DNA of 34,022 bases from Pirellulaceae bacterium (GCA_025459265.1 JALOQX010000052.1:1-34022), one strand, 5' to 3'; shown: positions 1 through 9,372, counted from the first letter of the stretch. Made by a program: numbers and translations. Notes: generated by a model from the letters alone, not told the origin.

Positions 1-1219
1 GTTCCCACGCCGGGGGGATCGGTTCGCCCAGCGCAAATTGTTCCACGCGCAGACCATCCGCGAAGGAGCCGGCCAGCGACTGGACCACCGCCGCGTCCAT
101 CCGCTGCTGGCCGTACATCCGTGCCACCGTTTCCGGGGTGAAGTCGGGCAGCTGCAGATAATCGTCCACGACCAGCAGGCTGCGCGGATCCGGTCGCGGC
201 GTCGAGATATCCGCATTCGCATAGTAATACGGCAGCGCTTCCTGCTTGGCCCAGGGGTTGAGCGCGGGGATGAACTGGTTCGCGCCCTGGACTCGCCGGT
301 CCGTGTCATCGCGAGCCCACTGGGTGAGCGCCGACCCGTTAAGATGCAGGATCATGAAGAACGCACCTCCGGCGACATAGATCGGGAGCAGCGACAAGAG
401 GCCCGGTCGTTCGTCCTCCTGCGCCGTCCATCCCAGCCGCACGAAGAAAAAGATGACGGGAATCATGCCGGCCAGGAATCCGCACACAGCCGGGCGGAGC
501 GGAACCGACGGGGGAAGATACGTCTTGGCCAGGAAGTACCCTGCCAGTCCCACGAGAAAGGCGGGCAGGAGGATCTTGCCGAACACGGCGCCGAATCCAG
601 TATCCTCCGGATGGCGCTGGGGCGTCCGGTCGGCGCGCTGCAGCACGGTCCACATGATCAACAGGATGGAGATCGAGATGATCATGCCGATCCCCGCGGC
701 GCGAAAGGTCCACAACCATCCCAGCTGGTTCCGGACCGCCGGCGCGACGTAGAACGTGGCCAGGAAGGCGCCGATATTGATCCCCATGTAGAAGATGTTG
801 AACCCGGCGTCGCGCCGCGGATCACCGGGCGGGTAGAGGTTGCCGACCATCACCGAGATGTTCGGCTTGAAGAAGCCGTTGCCCAGGATCAGCGCGATCA
901 GACCGAGTGTAAAGGGGAGGAAGCCGGGTGTACCCATCAGGAAGAGACCCAGCGCCATCAGCAGGCCACCCAGGAACACGGCGCGCCGATACCCGAGCAG
1001 CCGATCGGCCACCATCCCGCCCAGGAACGGTGTGAAGTAGATGAAGGCCAGGTAGATCCCGTAGATTTCGTTGCCCTGTGCGGCAGGGAGCCCCAGGCCG
1101 CCCCGTTCGATATCGGTCGCATACAGGAGCAGGATGCCCACGATCGTGTAGAACGCCAGCCGCTCCCACATCTCGATGAAGAACAGCGGGAAGAGTCCCT
1201 TGGGGTGGCCGAACGCCAT
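1..1219 (-). CDS. POT/PTR2-family proton-coupled peptide transporter, C-terminus cut by window edge
   Basis: This is an inner-membrane proton:oligopeptide symporter of the POT (PTR2) branch of the major facilitator superfamily. The first 406 codons are present and the reading frame runs off the left edge, so the C-terminus is missing. The N-terminal helix carries the POT coupling motif ExxER...Y (E16, E19, R20, Y24). It is followed by an MFS loop motif (GGMVADRLLGYRR, about residues 67-79) and the PTR2 signature around N148 (FYMGINIGAF). Several hydrophobic helices alternate with short loops, as expected. The ATG at 1219 is preceded by AGGAG with an 8-nt spacer. The gene lies 48 nt downstream of the M64 peptidase gene on the same strand, so peptide uptake may be coupled to proteolysis; that link is inferred only from adjacency. 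Substrate specificity cannot be read from the sequence. Confidence 0.93.
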   Translation of the reverse strand, partial: MAFGHPKGLFPLFFIEMWERLAFYTIVGILLLYATDIERGGLGLPAAQGNEIYGIYLAFIYFTPFLGGMVADRLLGYRRAVFLGGLLMALGLFLMGTPGFLPFTLGLIALILGNGFFKPNISVMVGNLYPPGDPRRDAGFNIFYMGINIGAFLATFYVAPAVRNQLGWLWTFRAAGIGMIISISILLIMWTVLQRADRTPQRHPEDTGFGAVFGKILLPAFLVGLAGYFLAKTYLPPSVPLRPAVCGFLAGMIPVIFFFVRLGWTAQEDERPGLLSLLPIYVAGGAFFMILHLNGSALTQWARDDTDRRVQGANQFIPALNPWAKQEALPYYYANADISTPRPDPRSLLVVDDYLQLPDFTPETVARMYGQQRMDAAVVQSLAGSFADGLRVEQFALGEPIPPAWE

Positions 1220-1266
1220 GGGGTGTACTCCTGCGGCGAGGTGAGGCACGATGTAAGACGTTCCGA

Positions 1267-2751
1267 TCAGCGTCCGGTCTGCAGATCGAGCACCTGTTCG
1301 ATTGCGCGCCGGCACACGGCACAATACTTCATGTCGTTGCGGCTGAACATCAGGCAATCGATGGCCGGGCGATAGAGCCCCTGGGTCTCATACCCGGCCC
1401 CCTCGAACGCGCCGACGTGGCCGGCGAACTGATTGGCTGCCAGCAGGCGCGTGAGCGTAGCGCGTTCCTCGCGCAGGACCGCCGCGAACTCGGCGCCGTC
1501 GCCATGCGCGGCGAGGGTCTCCTCGCGCCGCCGCTGCGACTCGCGTGCCGCCGCCTCGTACGCCTCCTTGCCCCACGGCGTGGGAACGGGCGTGCCGGGC
1601 GTGACCAGGTCCTGCCATTTGACCCCCTGGGGCGCCAGTAACGCTGACAGGTTCGGCTCCCAGGGCTCCACCCGCGGTGTGAGGCCCGTCTCGTATGCGA
1701 CCGGCGCGACGTAATACTCGTCGCCCAGGCCGGCCACGTGATGGCCCAGCTCGTGGACCAGAATGTAATCGGCAAACGGCGTGTTCGCGGCCACGGTCAT
1801 CTGATCGTTGTAGATCCCGCCGCCGCCATAGTGCGGACTGTTGAGCACCACGACGAGGTTGTCGTAGGGGGCGGCGGCCGCGATGTCGCGCAGCGCGCGG
1901 TTGTCGAACAGCAGCGCGTAGCGCTCGAGGTCAAAGGCGCTGAACTGGCACCCCAGCGCGGTCCGCACGAACGCATGGGCGTGCGGCCGCGTGACGCCGC
2001 TCTCGGGTGACACGACGTCAATCGCACGCACGTTGCAGTCGTGCCGCCGCGAGCGCCAGGGTTCCACTGAGAAGACGATCTCGGTCATACGCTGCACATC
2101 GCGGTGGAACTTCTCGCTCTCTTCCGCGGTGTAGCCGTCGCCCAGGAAGACGAGGTCCAGCTTGTCAGCGGGCGCGCCGTGCTCCTGCACGACCCACACA
2201 TGCGCGTCAGTCGGCGCGTCGAAGCGCTGCGCGAAACGCGAATCGGGATCGATACTCGTACGCCACAGTTCGCGCCAGGTGCCTTCGCTGCGCCGCTGGA
2301 TGCTCACATCGACGCTCCGCCGCGGCCAGGGAAACCGCAGCGAAGCATGAAACGTGCCCCACTGAGTCTTGGCCGGCGCCGTCGTCTGCCACTCGCCAAA
2401 CACCCCGCAGAAACCGGCCGCGAACAGCAGTCTGCCGGACTGCTGATCGTGGACCTGCAGCTGGTAGAGACCCAGTGCGAGCGTCTCGGTCAGACGCGTG
2501 CGACGGCCGGCCCAACCGCCGTCGCGCAGCACGCGATCCAGCGCGATCCGATCCTCGGTGGCGTTGCCCGAGTGGAAGTAGTCGACCCGCATCGTGTCGG
2601 GCAGAAACCACTGGTCGAACGCAATCACGTCGCCGGGCGCCGCATCGCCCGCCCGCAGCACCTGGGCCGCCGGCGGAGCAAGCGACGACGCGCAGCCGAC
2701 GGCCCACGCGACCCCGATCGTCCACGCCCGCCACCATTGCCCGTCCCGCAT
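1267..2751 (-). CDS. Secreted M64-type (IgA-peptidase-like) zinc metallopeptidase
   Basis: This is a predicted exported zinc endopeptidase of about 494 residues. The zinc motif HELGH lies at residues 333-337 (H333, E334, H337) and is followed by HVAGLGDEYY, the arrangement typical of peptidase family M64. The N-terminal 220 residues form a beta-rich region like the accessory domain of that family, with the phrase LVFLGDGYTAEE at the start of the catalytic domain, another family hallmark. A hydrophobic N-terminus ending near WAVGCASS looks like a signal peptide. The Cys could be lipidated, although the residue at -3 (Ala) is atypical for a lipobox. I chose the ATG at 2751 because GGGAG lies 8-9 nt upstream; the ATG at 2757 has only 2-3 nt of spacing. 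The conserved CLMFSR...YCAVCRRAIE near the C-terminus also fits M64. The natural substrate is unknown. Confidence 0.88.
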   Translation of the reverse strand: MRDGQWWRAWTIGVAWAVGCASSLAPPAAQVLRAGDAAPGDVIAFDQWFLPDTMRVDYFHSGNATEDRIALDRVLRDGGWAGRRTRLTETLALGLYQLQVHDQQSGRLLFAAGFCGVFGEWQTTAPAKTQWGTFHASLRFPWPRRSVDVSIQRRSEGTWRELWRTSIDPDSRFAQRFDAPTDAHVWVVQEHGAPADKLDLVFLGDGYTAEESEKFHRDVQRMTEIVFSVEPWRSRRHDCNVRAIDVVSPESGVTRPHAHAFVRTALGCQFSAFDLERYALLFDNRALRDIAAAAPYDNLVVVLNSPHYGGGGIYNDQMTVAANTPFADYILVHELGHHVAGLGDEYYVAPVAYETGLTPRVEPWEPNLSALLAPQGVKWQDLVTPGTPVPTPWGKEAYEAAARESQRRREETLAAHGDGAEFAAVLREERATLTRLLAANQFAGHVGAFEGAGYETQGLYRPAIDCLMFSRNDMKYCAVCRRAIEQVLDLQTGR

Positions 2752-2857
2752 CGGCATGTCTCCCGCCGGTCTGCGTTCACCCCCAGGCCGAAACAGCTGG
2801 CTCTTTCGTACCACAATCGCCCGGCACTCGCCAGTGCTTCGTCACAGCTGAGATTCG

Positions 2858-2891
2858 GGGTGGCTGGGGACGAACGACGTGCGCCCCCGGC
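2858..2891 (+). repeat. Dispersed REP-like element, single copy
   Basis: These 34 bp match the reverse complement of the core of the 44-bp tandem repeat at 9411-9541 at 31 of 34 positions by eye. The element starts GGGTGGCTGGGGACGAACGA and ends in a C-run. It sits in the divergent intergenic region between the M64 peptidase and the coiled-coil gene. The CTGGGG and CCCC(A/G)G ends can pair to form a short stem. It is an extragenic, palindromic, dispersed sequence; its function is unknown. Confidence 0.7.
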
Positions 2892-3006
2892 CGCGCACCG
2901 CCGAGGATCGCCGCCGCACGCCCGCGGATTGGAATTTGCCGCACCGGGCAGTACACTCAACGCTAAACCGAGTCCCGATGTCACCCTCTCCGGGAGATTT
3001 CCTGCC

Positions 3007-3798
3007 ATGGCACCTCGAATCCTCGCGGCCTGCTGTTGGATCGGACTGATTCCCGCCGTGGCGGCAGCCCAGACGCCGCCCCGCACGCTCGAACAGTTGA
3101 CCAAGGATGTGCTGGAGCTGCAACAGAAACTGACCACGACCAGCGAGAACCTGACGAAGCTGGCCGAGCAGGTGGGCAAGAACACGGAGGCGACGACGCT
3201 CAACGCTCAGGGCATCGAACGCCTGACGTCGATCATCAACACGGAGTTGGGCAAGCAACAGGACATTCTGGAACGGATCGACGAACTGACGCGGCAGCAG
3301 CAGACCCAGCTGGCGCGGCAACAGGAGATTCTCGATGCCGTGACGCAACCTGACGCGCAGGGTAATAACGTCTTGCGCTTGAGTGCGAACATGGACAACA
3401 GCGAGGAATTTCGCGAGGACGTACGGCAGGCCGTCCATCGCTCTCTGGAGACGCACGGACAGGTGACGATCCGCAACCGTATGGAGAGTGCCCAGACGGT
3501 GATCGTCAATCAACGCGAACATCGGCTCGGTGCCGGCGAGATCCTGACGCTCCGCCTGCCGGTCGGCACGGTCACGGCTCAGCTGCCTGGCCAGCCTTTG
3601 ACCAATTGGACGCTGACCGCTCCCAGCTACACGCAGAAGATCGACATCGTGCCGGAAACGCCAATGTCCACCACGGTGTATCGTCCGTTAGACGACGTCC
3701 CGCTGCCTCCGCCACAGCCCCTGGTGACGGAGCCGACGGTGTTCGTGCCGCTCCCCTACTTCGGCACGAACCCGCCGCGAGCGGCGACGCCGAATTGA
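3007..3798 (+). CDS. Small secreted coiled-coil protein, function unknown
   Basis: I do not recognise a named family for this 263-residue protein. A signal peptide is clear: MAPR followed by a hydrophobic stretch ending AAAQ at about residue 22. Residues about 26-115 are rich in Gln, Leu, Thr and Glu with heptad-like spacing (EQLTKDVLELQQKL, then NLTKLAEQV, ILERIDELTRQQQTQLARQQEIL), which predicts a coiled coil. Residues about 145-215 look beta-rich (TVIVNQREHRLGAGEILTLRLPVG), possibly a small beta-sandwich. The tail is Pro-rich (PLPPPQPLVTEP). The ATG at 3007 has GGGAG 10 nt upstream; the frame is open for 900 nt further upstream, but that part overlaps the antisense peptidase gene and lacks protein-like sequence. 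It is convergent with the next gene. It is probably a periplasmic or surface-associated oligomer. Confidence 0.82.
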   Translation: MAPRILAACCWIGLIPAVAAAQTPPRTLEQLTKDVLELQQKLTTTSENLTKLAEQVGKNTEATTLNAQGIERLTSIINTELGKQQDILERIDELTRQQQTQLARQQEILDAVTQPDAQGNNVLRLSANMDNSEEFREDVRQAVHRSLETHGQVTIRNRMESAQTVIVNQREHRLGAGEILTLRLPVGTVTAQLPGQPLTNWTLTAPSYTQKIDIVPETPMSTTVYRPLDDVPLPPPQPLVTEPTVFVPLPYFGTNPPRAATPN

Positions 3799-3865
3799 GA
3801 GCATGTCGGGACTTGCTCGCAGTCACGCGGCTGGCGCCGCGCGGGCCAGCACGCGGCCGCACCGC

Positions 3866-4624
3866 TCACGAAGACTCGGTGACCCACGTCTGCCAGCGTC
3901 GTTGAAGGTCGGTCAGACCGCGGATCCGGTAATAACGCTCCAGGGCTGCGTCCCAGCCGGCGCGCGCGCCGTAGAGGCCGAACTCGAAGAGCGTCTGCTT
4001 GTCGGCTTGCGTGAGGAGGTAGTCGACCACCGACGAGGCGGTGGCATAGGCCGCCTTGTCAGAGGCCGGGATGTTGGGATGATCGAGGACGGACTGCAGG
4101 TCCGTCCAGTTGCCCGTGCTGGCCATCCACGCGACGACGCGCTGTCGAATCAGCTGACGCCCGCGATCGTCATAGCGGCTCGCCACACCCTCTTCAATCC
4201 AGGCCGGCAGCCGATGCGGTTCGGGGAAACGCGTTGCCAGCACCACGTGCACCATCTCGTGCGCGAGCGTGTGGGTCAGAGCCCGGTCGGGCGTCGTGGT
4301 GAGGTAGAGTGTGTGGTACTCACGCCGTCGACCGGCGCGGGCCCAGGTAAGTCCGGCATCCCGGTCTTCACTGAACGAGACGTTGACCGTGGTCTGGCCC
4401 ACGCTGGGCGGGAGTTCCTCGCCCAGCCACTGGCGGGCGATTTCGCGGCGCCAGGTTTCCGCGCTGCGGAGCACCTCCTGAGCATACGCCTGGGCATCCT
4501 GCTGTGTGGGATAGGCCGGCGTGAAGACGGTGAAATTGTCACTCATGGCGAATCCGGCTGCGCCGGCGCGACCGGCCGCGAGGCAGAGCAGCAGCGCGCT
4601 GAGCACGCTTGGCAGTCGGGTCAT
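3866..4624 (-). CDS. Secreted gluzincin-like (peptidase MA-like) metallohydrolase
   Basis: This is a 252-residue exported protein with the zinc motif HEMVH at residues 122-126 (H122, E123, H126). About 20 residues later comes WIEEGVASRYDD, where the glutamate would be the third zinc ligand. This is the gluzincin layout seen in the peptidase MA-like domains common in planctomycetes. The N-terminus is a classic signal peptide (MTRLPSVLSALLLCLAAG, cleavage near AGAAG). The C-terminal half is helical with VVDYLLTQADKQTLFEFG, also typical of that family. The ATG at 4624 has a GGGAGGG ribosome-binding site about 5 nt upstream. Its gene is 187 nt downstream of the GH13 gene on the same strand. Whether it acts as a peptidase is unproven, since many relatives are uncharacterised. 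Confidence 0.85.
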   Translation of the reverse strand: MTRLPSVLSALLLCLAAGRAGAAGFAMSDNFTVFTPAYPTQQDAQAYAQEVLRSAETWRREIARQWLGEELPPSVGQTTVNVSFSEDRDAGLTWARAGRRREYHTLYLTTTPDRALTHTLAHEMVHVVLATRFPEPHRLPAWIEEGVASRYDDRGRQLIRQRVVAWMASTGNWTDLQSVLDHPNIPASDKAAYATASSVVDYLLTQADKQTLFEFGLYGARAGWDAALERYYRIRGLTDLQRRWQTWVTESS

Positions 4625-4811
4625 GGCATCCCTCCCTTGCGTGTGGTTCCGAAACCTCCTTGTCGGATCGTGCGGGAGGGATGTTGTACCACAGCCGGTC
4701 CGGGCGGAAAACGCCAAAACCAGCTCGCTAGCAGCGCCGGGCGGCGACCGCGGCGGTGGCGGACAGGTCCAGGTCAGGGGTCATCGAAACGTGCCCCTGG
4801 TCCGCTTTCCT

Positions 4812-6308
4812 CTACGCCAACGCTTCCACACGCTGGCACCGCACGATGTAGGCAGCCGCTTGCCAGGCGCGCATGTCCAGGTACAGGCCGCACGAGTCCA
4901 GCTCGTTGCCATCGCGTTGATACGCGTCGGAACTGAGTAGATCTTCCAGCTGCCAGAGGCAGTTCGTCAGATTCGAGAACGGCAACCGCACACGGCACTG
5001 ACTCTGGTGCGGGGCATAATTGACTGCCACCAGCAACCGCTCGTCGCTCGGTCCCTGCCAGGCAAATACGAGGAAGCTGTCGTGCGTCCAGTTCCCGTCC
5101 CAGGCCGGCGTGCCTTCGAGCAACTGCCAGCGGCCGTCGCGGAGGACCGGTCGACGGAGAATCGCTTGCAGCTGGTCGTAGAAACGCGCGAGCGGTTGGT
5201 CGACCGGCTCGTGCGGTCCGCGGACGAGGTGCGGCGAGATCCGTTTCCTGCGGCCCTCGAACTGGCCCTGATGGAAAAAACGCAGTCCGGGCGACAGATA
5301 CGTGACGACCGCCGCGGCGTGATGAACCTCCGGCGAGAACGTGGCGGCCGCCCGTGGTTCGTCGTGGTTCTCCAGGAACCGGGCGAGCTTGTCCTGGTAG
5401 TCGAGCCCCGCGTGGAAATGCTCGCGTACGGGCCGGGCATGCCCTTCCCGGAGGCGATCGTACAGGCGTTTGTCGTAGGCGTAGTCGAAGCCCTGGTGCT
5501 GCAGCTCCCATTCGAGATCCCAGTAGACTTCGGCCATGAACACGAAGTTGGGCACGCGCTCCCGCACCTGCTGGGTCGCCATCGGCCAGAAGAGCGGTGC
5601 GCGCTGGCCCCAGGTGCGCTGAAAGACATCAGGCAACACCAGCATGGCCATGTCACAACGCACGCCGTCACATTGCTGAGCAATCTTCAGCAGCTGGCTG
5701 ATCATCGCTTCCTGCAATGCGGGGTTGGCGTAGTTGAGCTGCAGCGTGTCCGGCCACCCGGCGAAATAGGGATCACGGCCGTACGCCAGGATCAAATTGC
5801 CGCCCGGGCGCTCCACGCGGGTGTAGTTCTGCGGTGCCTGGGCGAGGTCGTGTTCCGTGCCCTGCACAAGATAATCCGGGTGATCTTCGATCCAGGGATG
5901 ACCGAGCCCCATGTGATTGGGGACGAAGTCCAGCATCAGCTTGAGACCTCGCTCGCGGAGCCGCTCGCGCAGGCGCGCGAGGGCATCGTCGCCGCCCAGC
6001 GCCTGATGGACGGTGTAGCCGGTGATCGCGAACCCGGAACCGCCGATGTCTTCCTCCCGCAGATCCGGGAGTGTCTCCTGAAACTCGTGTCGCCACTCGG
6101 GATTATTGCGCGACACCTGTTGCGCGCCCGGGCCGGTCTGCCAGACGCTGAGCAGCCAGATCCAGTCGAACCCCAGTTCGGCCAGGCGGTCCAATTCCGC
6201 GTCGGGAATGTCGTCCAGAGTCGCGGGCCGGCCCAGGGTGCCGGACAACTCGGTCAGCCAGACACGCGTGTTGATCTGGTACAGGGAAGGATAATGTCGG
6301 TCTTGCAT
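4812..6308 (-). CDS. GH13 alpha-amylase-family glycoside hydrolase, cytoplasmic
   Basis: This is a 498-residue (beta/alpha)8-barrel enzyme of the alpha-amylase superfamily. The four conserved GH13 regions are visible: region I DFVPNHMG, region II GVRCDMAM with nucleophile D219, region III FMAEVYW with acid/base E260, and region IV ENHDEPR with D316. A C-terminal beta domain follows (about residues 410-498). There is no signal peptide, so it should act on an intracellular glucan or glucoside. The start is the ATG 1 nt after the stop of the GH63 gene, so the two are translated as a pair. GH13 subfamily and substrate cannot be settled by eye; alpha-glucosidase, glucan-processing or sugar-phosphorolysis roles are all open. 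An internal-start artefact is unlikely because MQDRHYPSLYQINTRVWL is the usual beginning of such proteins. Confidence 0.92.
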   Translation of the reverse strand: MQDRHYPSLYQINTRVWLTELSGTLGRPATLDDIPDAELDRLAELGFDWIWLLSVWQTGPGAQQVSRNNPEWRHEFQETLPDLREEDIGGSGFAITGYTVHQALGGDDALARLRERLRERGLKLMLDFVPNHMGLGHPWIEDHPDYLVQGTEHDLAQAPQNYTRVERPGGNLILAYGRDPYFAGWPDTLQLNYANPALQEAMISQLLKIAQQCDGVRCDMAMLVLPDVFQRTWGQRAPLFWPMATQQVRERVPNFVFMAEVYWDLEWELQHQGFDYAYDKRLYDRLREGHARPVREHFHAGLDYQDKLARFLENHDEPRAAATFSPEVHHAAAVVTYLSPGLRFFHQGQFEGRRKRISPHLVRGPHEPVDQPLARFYDQLQAILRRPVLRDGRWQLLEGTPAWDGNWTHDSFLVFAWQGPSDERLLVAVNYAPHQSQCRVRLPFSNLTNCLWQLEDLLSSDAYQRDGNELDSCGLYLDMRAWQAAAYIVRCQRVEALA

Positions 6309-6309
6309 C

Positions 6310-9039
6310 TCAAGGTGTTCCGTTGATCGGCTCAAATGCGGCCGTCTTCCCCCCTTCCAAAGCCCGTTGCGCATCCAGAAAGCCGTAGAGTTGGATGAAC
6401 TTGGCCACCAGCCCGGTCCAGCCCGTTTGATGGCTCGCCCCCAGCCCGGCACCGTTGTCGCCGTGGAAATACTCGTAGAACAGGATGTGGTCGCGCCAGT
6501 GGGGATCGGATTGGAACTTCTCCGTGCCGCCATAGACCGGACGCCGCCCCTGTTGGTCGCGGAGGAAGATCCGGGTGAGCCGATCGGCAATCTCCTTGCT
6601 CACCTCGAACAGGTTCATCATCCTGCCGGAACCCGTGGGACATTCGATCTTGAAGCTGTCGCCGTAGTACAGGTAGAAGTTCAGTAGCGCGCGGATGATC
6701 ATGGCATTGACCGGCATCCAGATCGGGCCGCGCCAGTTGGAATTCCCGCCGAACATCCCCGAGTTCGACTCGGCCGGCAGGTAGTCCACGCGATATTCCT
6801 GGCCAGCGACATAAAAGGCATAGGGATGCTGCTCGTGGAACTTCGAGACGGAGCGGATGCCGTACGGGCTGAGAAACTCGTTTTCGTCGAGCATCGTCGC
6901 CAGGATCCGGCGGAGGCGATCCGGGGTGACCAGCGCCAGGAGCCCCCGATCCGCCACGCCTTGATGGCCTGGACCGGTGGGATGGATCGACGCGAAGAGT
7001 TCCGGAATTCTGTGCATCCGTTCCAGGATCTGGGCCATGGCCCGCGGAACGCGCTCCCGCTGCCAGGCTTCGACGACGGTTGTGGCGCACAGGGGTAGCA
7101 AGCCCACCATCGACCTCACCTTGAGCCGCGTAGTGCTGCCGTCGGGAAGCACCAACACGTCGTAATAGAAACCGTCCTCCTCATCCCACATGGCACTGGG
7201 CCCCGGCCGGTTGATGGCCGTGGCGATGTAGTTGAAGTGCTCGGCGAACTTCACGACCATGTCCTCATAACTGCGGTCATGGGCGGCGATTTCGATGGCG
7301 AGTTCGGCCATGTTCTGGCTGAACAGCGCCATCCACGCCGTGCCGTCCGCCTGTTCCAGGTGACCTCCCGTGGGCAGAGGGGCGCTGCGGTCAAACACGC
7401 CGATGTTGTCCAGGCCGAGGAACCCTCCCTCAAATACGTTCTTGCCGAAACGGTCTTTGCGGTTCGCCCACCAGGTGAAGTTCAGCACGAGCTTATTGAA
7501 GGCCGACTTAAGGAATGCCAGATCTGTTTCGCCGCGCAGGGCCTGCTCGGTGCGATGCAGGAACAGGGTCGCCCAGGCGTGGACCGGCGGGTTCACATCG
7601 CTGAAATTCCACTCGTAGGCGGGGATTTGGCCGCCGGGATGCAGGTACACTCCCCGCAACATCAACTCCAATTGCTGTTTGGCGAAGTCGGGATCCACGA
7701 TCGCCAACGGCAGCGTGTGAAACGCCAGGTCCCAGGCCGCATACCAGGGATACTCCCACTTGTCGGGCATGGAGATCACGTCCCTGTTGAGCAGGTGGAA
7801 CCACTCCGAGTTTCGAGACATCCGGTATCCAGAATGGAGCGGGTTGGAGTGGTGCTCGTCCAGCCAGTTGTCGCCGTCAAAGAAGAAGAACTGCTTGCTC
7901 CAGAGCATGCCGGCCAGCGCCTGCCGCATCACGCTCGCCTCGTCCTGGCTCGCAGACGGCGGCGTAACCGACTGGTAGAACTCGTCGGCTTCGCGAAGCC
8001 TGTCCGCGAACACGGCATCGAATTGCTCGGCAAACGGCTCACCCTTCTGATCGGGGGACGTGCGGCAGAGCCGCAGACGAATCACCTGGCTCTGACCGGC
8101 CTCAACGTGGAGCTGATAGTGCGCTGCGACCTTGGTACCCTGCTTCACAGGATTCACCGCGTCCGAGTTGCCCTGTACCACGCAGTCGTGGATGCCATCC
8201 TTGACGTACGGGCTCTCATTGGCGTGCCCCGGAAACAGCCGCTGATGGTTGGTTTCGTTCTCAGTGAAGAGCAGCGCCACCTCGCCTCCGCACGACAGCG
8301 CGAATTCCCCCAGCTCCGGATGCGTCGCCGCGACCGCGGTGACGCCTGCCGGCGCCTCGATCTGCTTGAGGTTCGGCTTCTGGGCGACGCGGTTCGATGC
8401 GGCGATCCAGGATGACCAGTTGTTGCGGAACCAGAGCGTGGGGAGCAGATGCAGTGTGGCCGCGTCGGGACCCCGGTTGGCTGCCGTGATCCGCACCAAC
8501 ATGTCTTCCGGACCGGCCTTGGCGTACTCCACGATGACGTCGAAGTACCGGTCTTCATTAAACACCCCGCTGTCGAGCAGTTCAAACTCGAACTCGTTGC
8601 GACTGCGCCGACGGTTCGTCTCCACCAGGTCGGCGTAGGGGAAGGCCGCCTGCGGGTATTTGTACAGGTACTTCATGTAGGAGTGCGTCGGCGTGCTGTC
8701 GAGGTAGAAGTAGTACTCCTTCACATCCTCGCCGTGATTTCCCTCACTGTTGGTCAATCCGAAGAGCCGCTCCTTGAGGATCGCGTCCTTGCCGTTCCAC
8801 ATCGCCAGTGCGAAGCAGAGTAGCTGTTGGTCATCGGAGATGCCCGCGATGCCGTCCTCGCCCCAACGGTACGCGCGCGAACGGGCATGATCATGGGTGA
8901 AGAAGTTCCAGGCATCGCCGTTTTCGCTGTAGTCCTCGCGCACGGTGCCCCACTGCCGTTCGCTCAGGTAGGGGCCCCACTTCTTCCAGGCCGCCTTCTG
9001 CTCCCGCGCTTCGTTCAGACGGATCTGTTCTGGCGTCAT
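6310..9039 (-). CDS. GH63-type (MGH1-like) glucosidase, cytoplasmic
   Basis: This is a large (909-residue) (alpha/alpha)6-barrel glycoside hydrolase related to mannosyl-oligosaccharide glucosidase and the bacterial MGH1-like proteins annotated simply as glucosidase. Recognisable stretches are ERQWGTVREDYS near the N-terminus, the loop WYAAWDLAFHTLPLA, YEWNFSDVNPPVHAWA, EGGFLGLDNIGVFDR, GTAWMALFSQNMAELA and NWRGPIWMPVNAMIIRAL. Asp and Glu residues in these loops are candidates for catalysis. Residues about 1-380 form the beta-rich N-terminal domain. No signal peptide is seen. The ATG at 9039 is preceded by AGGTG 5 nt upstream; a GTG two codons earlier is an alternative start. The gene is first in a two-gene unit with the GH13 enzyme. 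Together they may degrade an intracellular alpha-glucoside or glucosylated compatible solute, which is an inference from pairing. Confidence 0.9.
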   Translation of the reverse strand: MTPEQIRLNEAREQKAAWKKWGPYLSERQWGTVREDYSENGDAWNFFTHDHARSRAYRWGEDGIAGISDDQQLLCFALAMWNGKDAILKERLFGLTNSEGNHGEDVKEYYFYLDSTPTHSYMKYLYKYPQAAFPYADLVETNRRRSRNEFEFELLDSGVFNEDRYFDVIVEYAKAGPEDMLVRITAANRGPDAATLHLLPTLWFRNNWSSWIAASNRVAQKPNLKQIEAPAGVTAVAATHPELGEFALSCGGEVALLFTENETNHQRLFPGHANESPYVKDGIHDCVVQGNSDAVNPVKQGTKVAAHYQLHVEAGQSQVIRLRLCRTSPDQKGEPFAEQFDAVFADRLREADEFYQSVTPPSASQDEASVMRQALAGMLWSKQFFFFDGDNWLDEHHSNPLHSGYRMSRNSEWFHLLNRDVISMPDKWEYPWYAAWDLAFHTLPLAIVDPDFAKQQLELMLRGVYLHPGGQIPAYEWNFSDVNPPVHAWATLFLHRTEQALRGETDLAFLKSAFNKLVLNFTWWANRKDRFGKNVFEGGFLGLDNIGVFDRSAPLPTGGHLEQADGTAWMALFSQNMAELAIEIAAHDRSYEDMVVKFAEHFNYIATAINRPGPSAMWDEEDGFYYDVLVLPDGSTTRLKVRSMVGLLPLCATTVVEAWQRERVPRAMAQILERMHRIPELFASIHPTGPGHQGVADRGLLALVTPDRLRRILATMLDENEFLSPYGIRSVSKFHEQHPYAFYVAGQEYRVDYLPAESNSGMFGGNSNWRGPIWMPVNAMIIRALLNFYLYYGDSFKIECPTGSGRMMNLFEVSKEIADRLTRIFLRDQQGRRPVYGGTEKFQSDPHWRDHILFYEYFHGDNGAGLGASHQTGWTGLVAKFIQLYGFLDAQRALEGGKTAAFEPINGTP

Positions 9040-9132
9040 GTTCACACCTGTTTCTGGTTCACACGTCTACAGCGAGGGCGGCGCGTTGGTCGGGGGGAAG
9101 AGCAGGCGACGCGCCGATTGGGCGGAACGACC

Positions 9133-9159
9133 GGGTTACCCTCTTTTGGCCCGTAACCC
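9133..9159. promoter_or_regulatory. 7-bp perfect inverted repeat upstream of the GH63-GH13 pair
   Basis: GGGTTAC at 9133-9139 and GTAACCC at 9153-9159 are perfect inverted copies separated by 13 nt (20-bp centre-to-centre). The repeat lies about 95-120 bp upstream of the GH63 start codon, a position suited to an operator for a dimeric sugar-responsive repressor. It could also be a stem-loop in the 5' leader. No regulator gene is adjacent. Confidence 0.4.
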
Positions 9160-9372
9160 CACCAGCAAATATAGGGCGCTGAGGATGGTGCATGCGCATG
9201 AAGTCCAGGACGGCAATCGGGAACCAGGTACAGGCCGGTTTCACCCATCACGGTTGCCACGCCTGGGCAGTTACGTGTCGCTACAAACAGACGAACCGCT
9301 ACCGCATGTCACCTCCTCGTCGCGCGATGACGTCTCACTGCGATTGTGTGATGCCGGGAATGCCAAATCCTG

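Noticed and set aside
38..1375. Plus-strand gene across the transporter
   Set aside because: It is a high-GC antisense frame rich in Arg, Gln, His and Pro; the minus-strand transporter has clear motifs.
2104..3006. Long upstream extension of the coiled-coil protein
   Set aside because: It is antisense to the M64 peptidase gene, low in protein-like sequence, and the signal peptide starts only at 3007.
3830..3850. GCTGGC/GCCAGC stem-loop between two convergent genes as a terminator
   Set aside because: It has a 6-bp stem and 9-nt loop but no T-run on either strand; hairpins of this size are common at this GC content.
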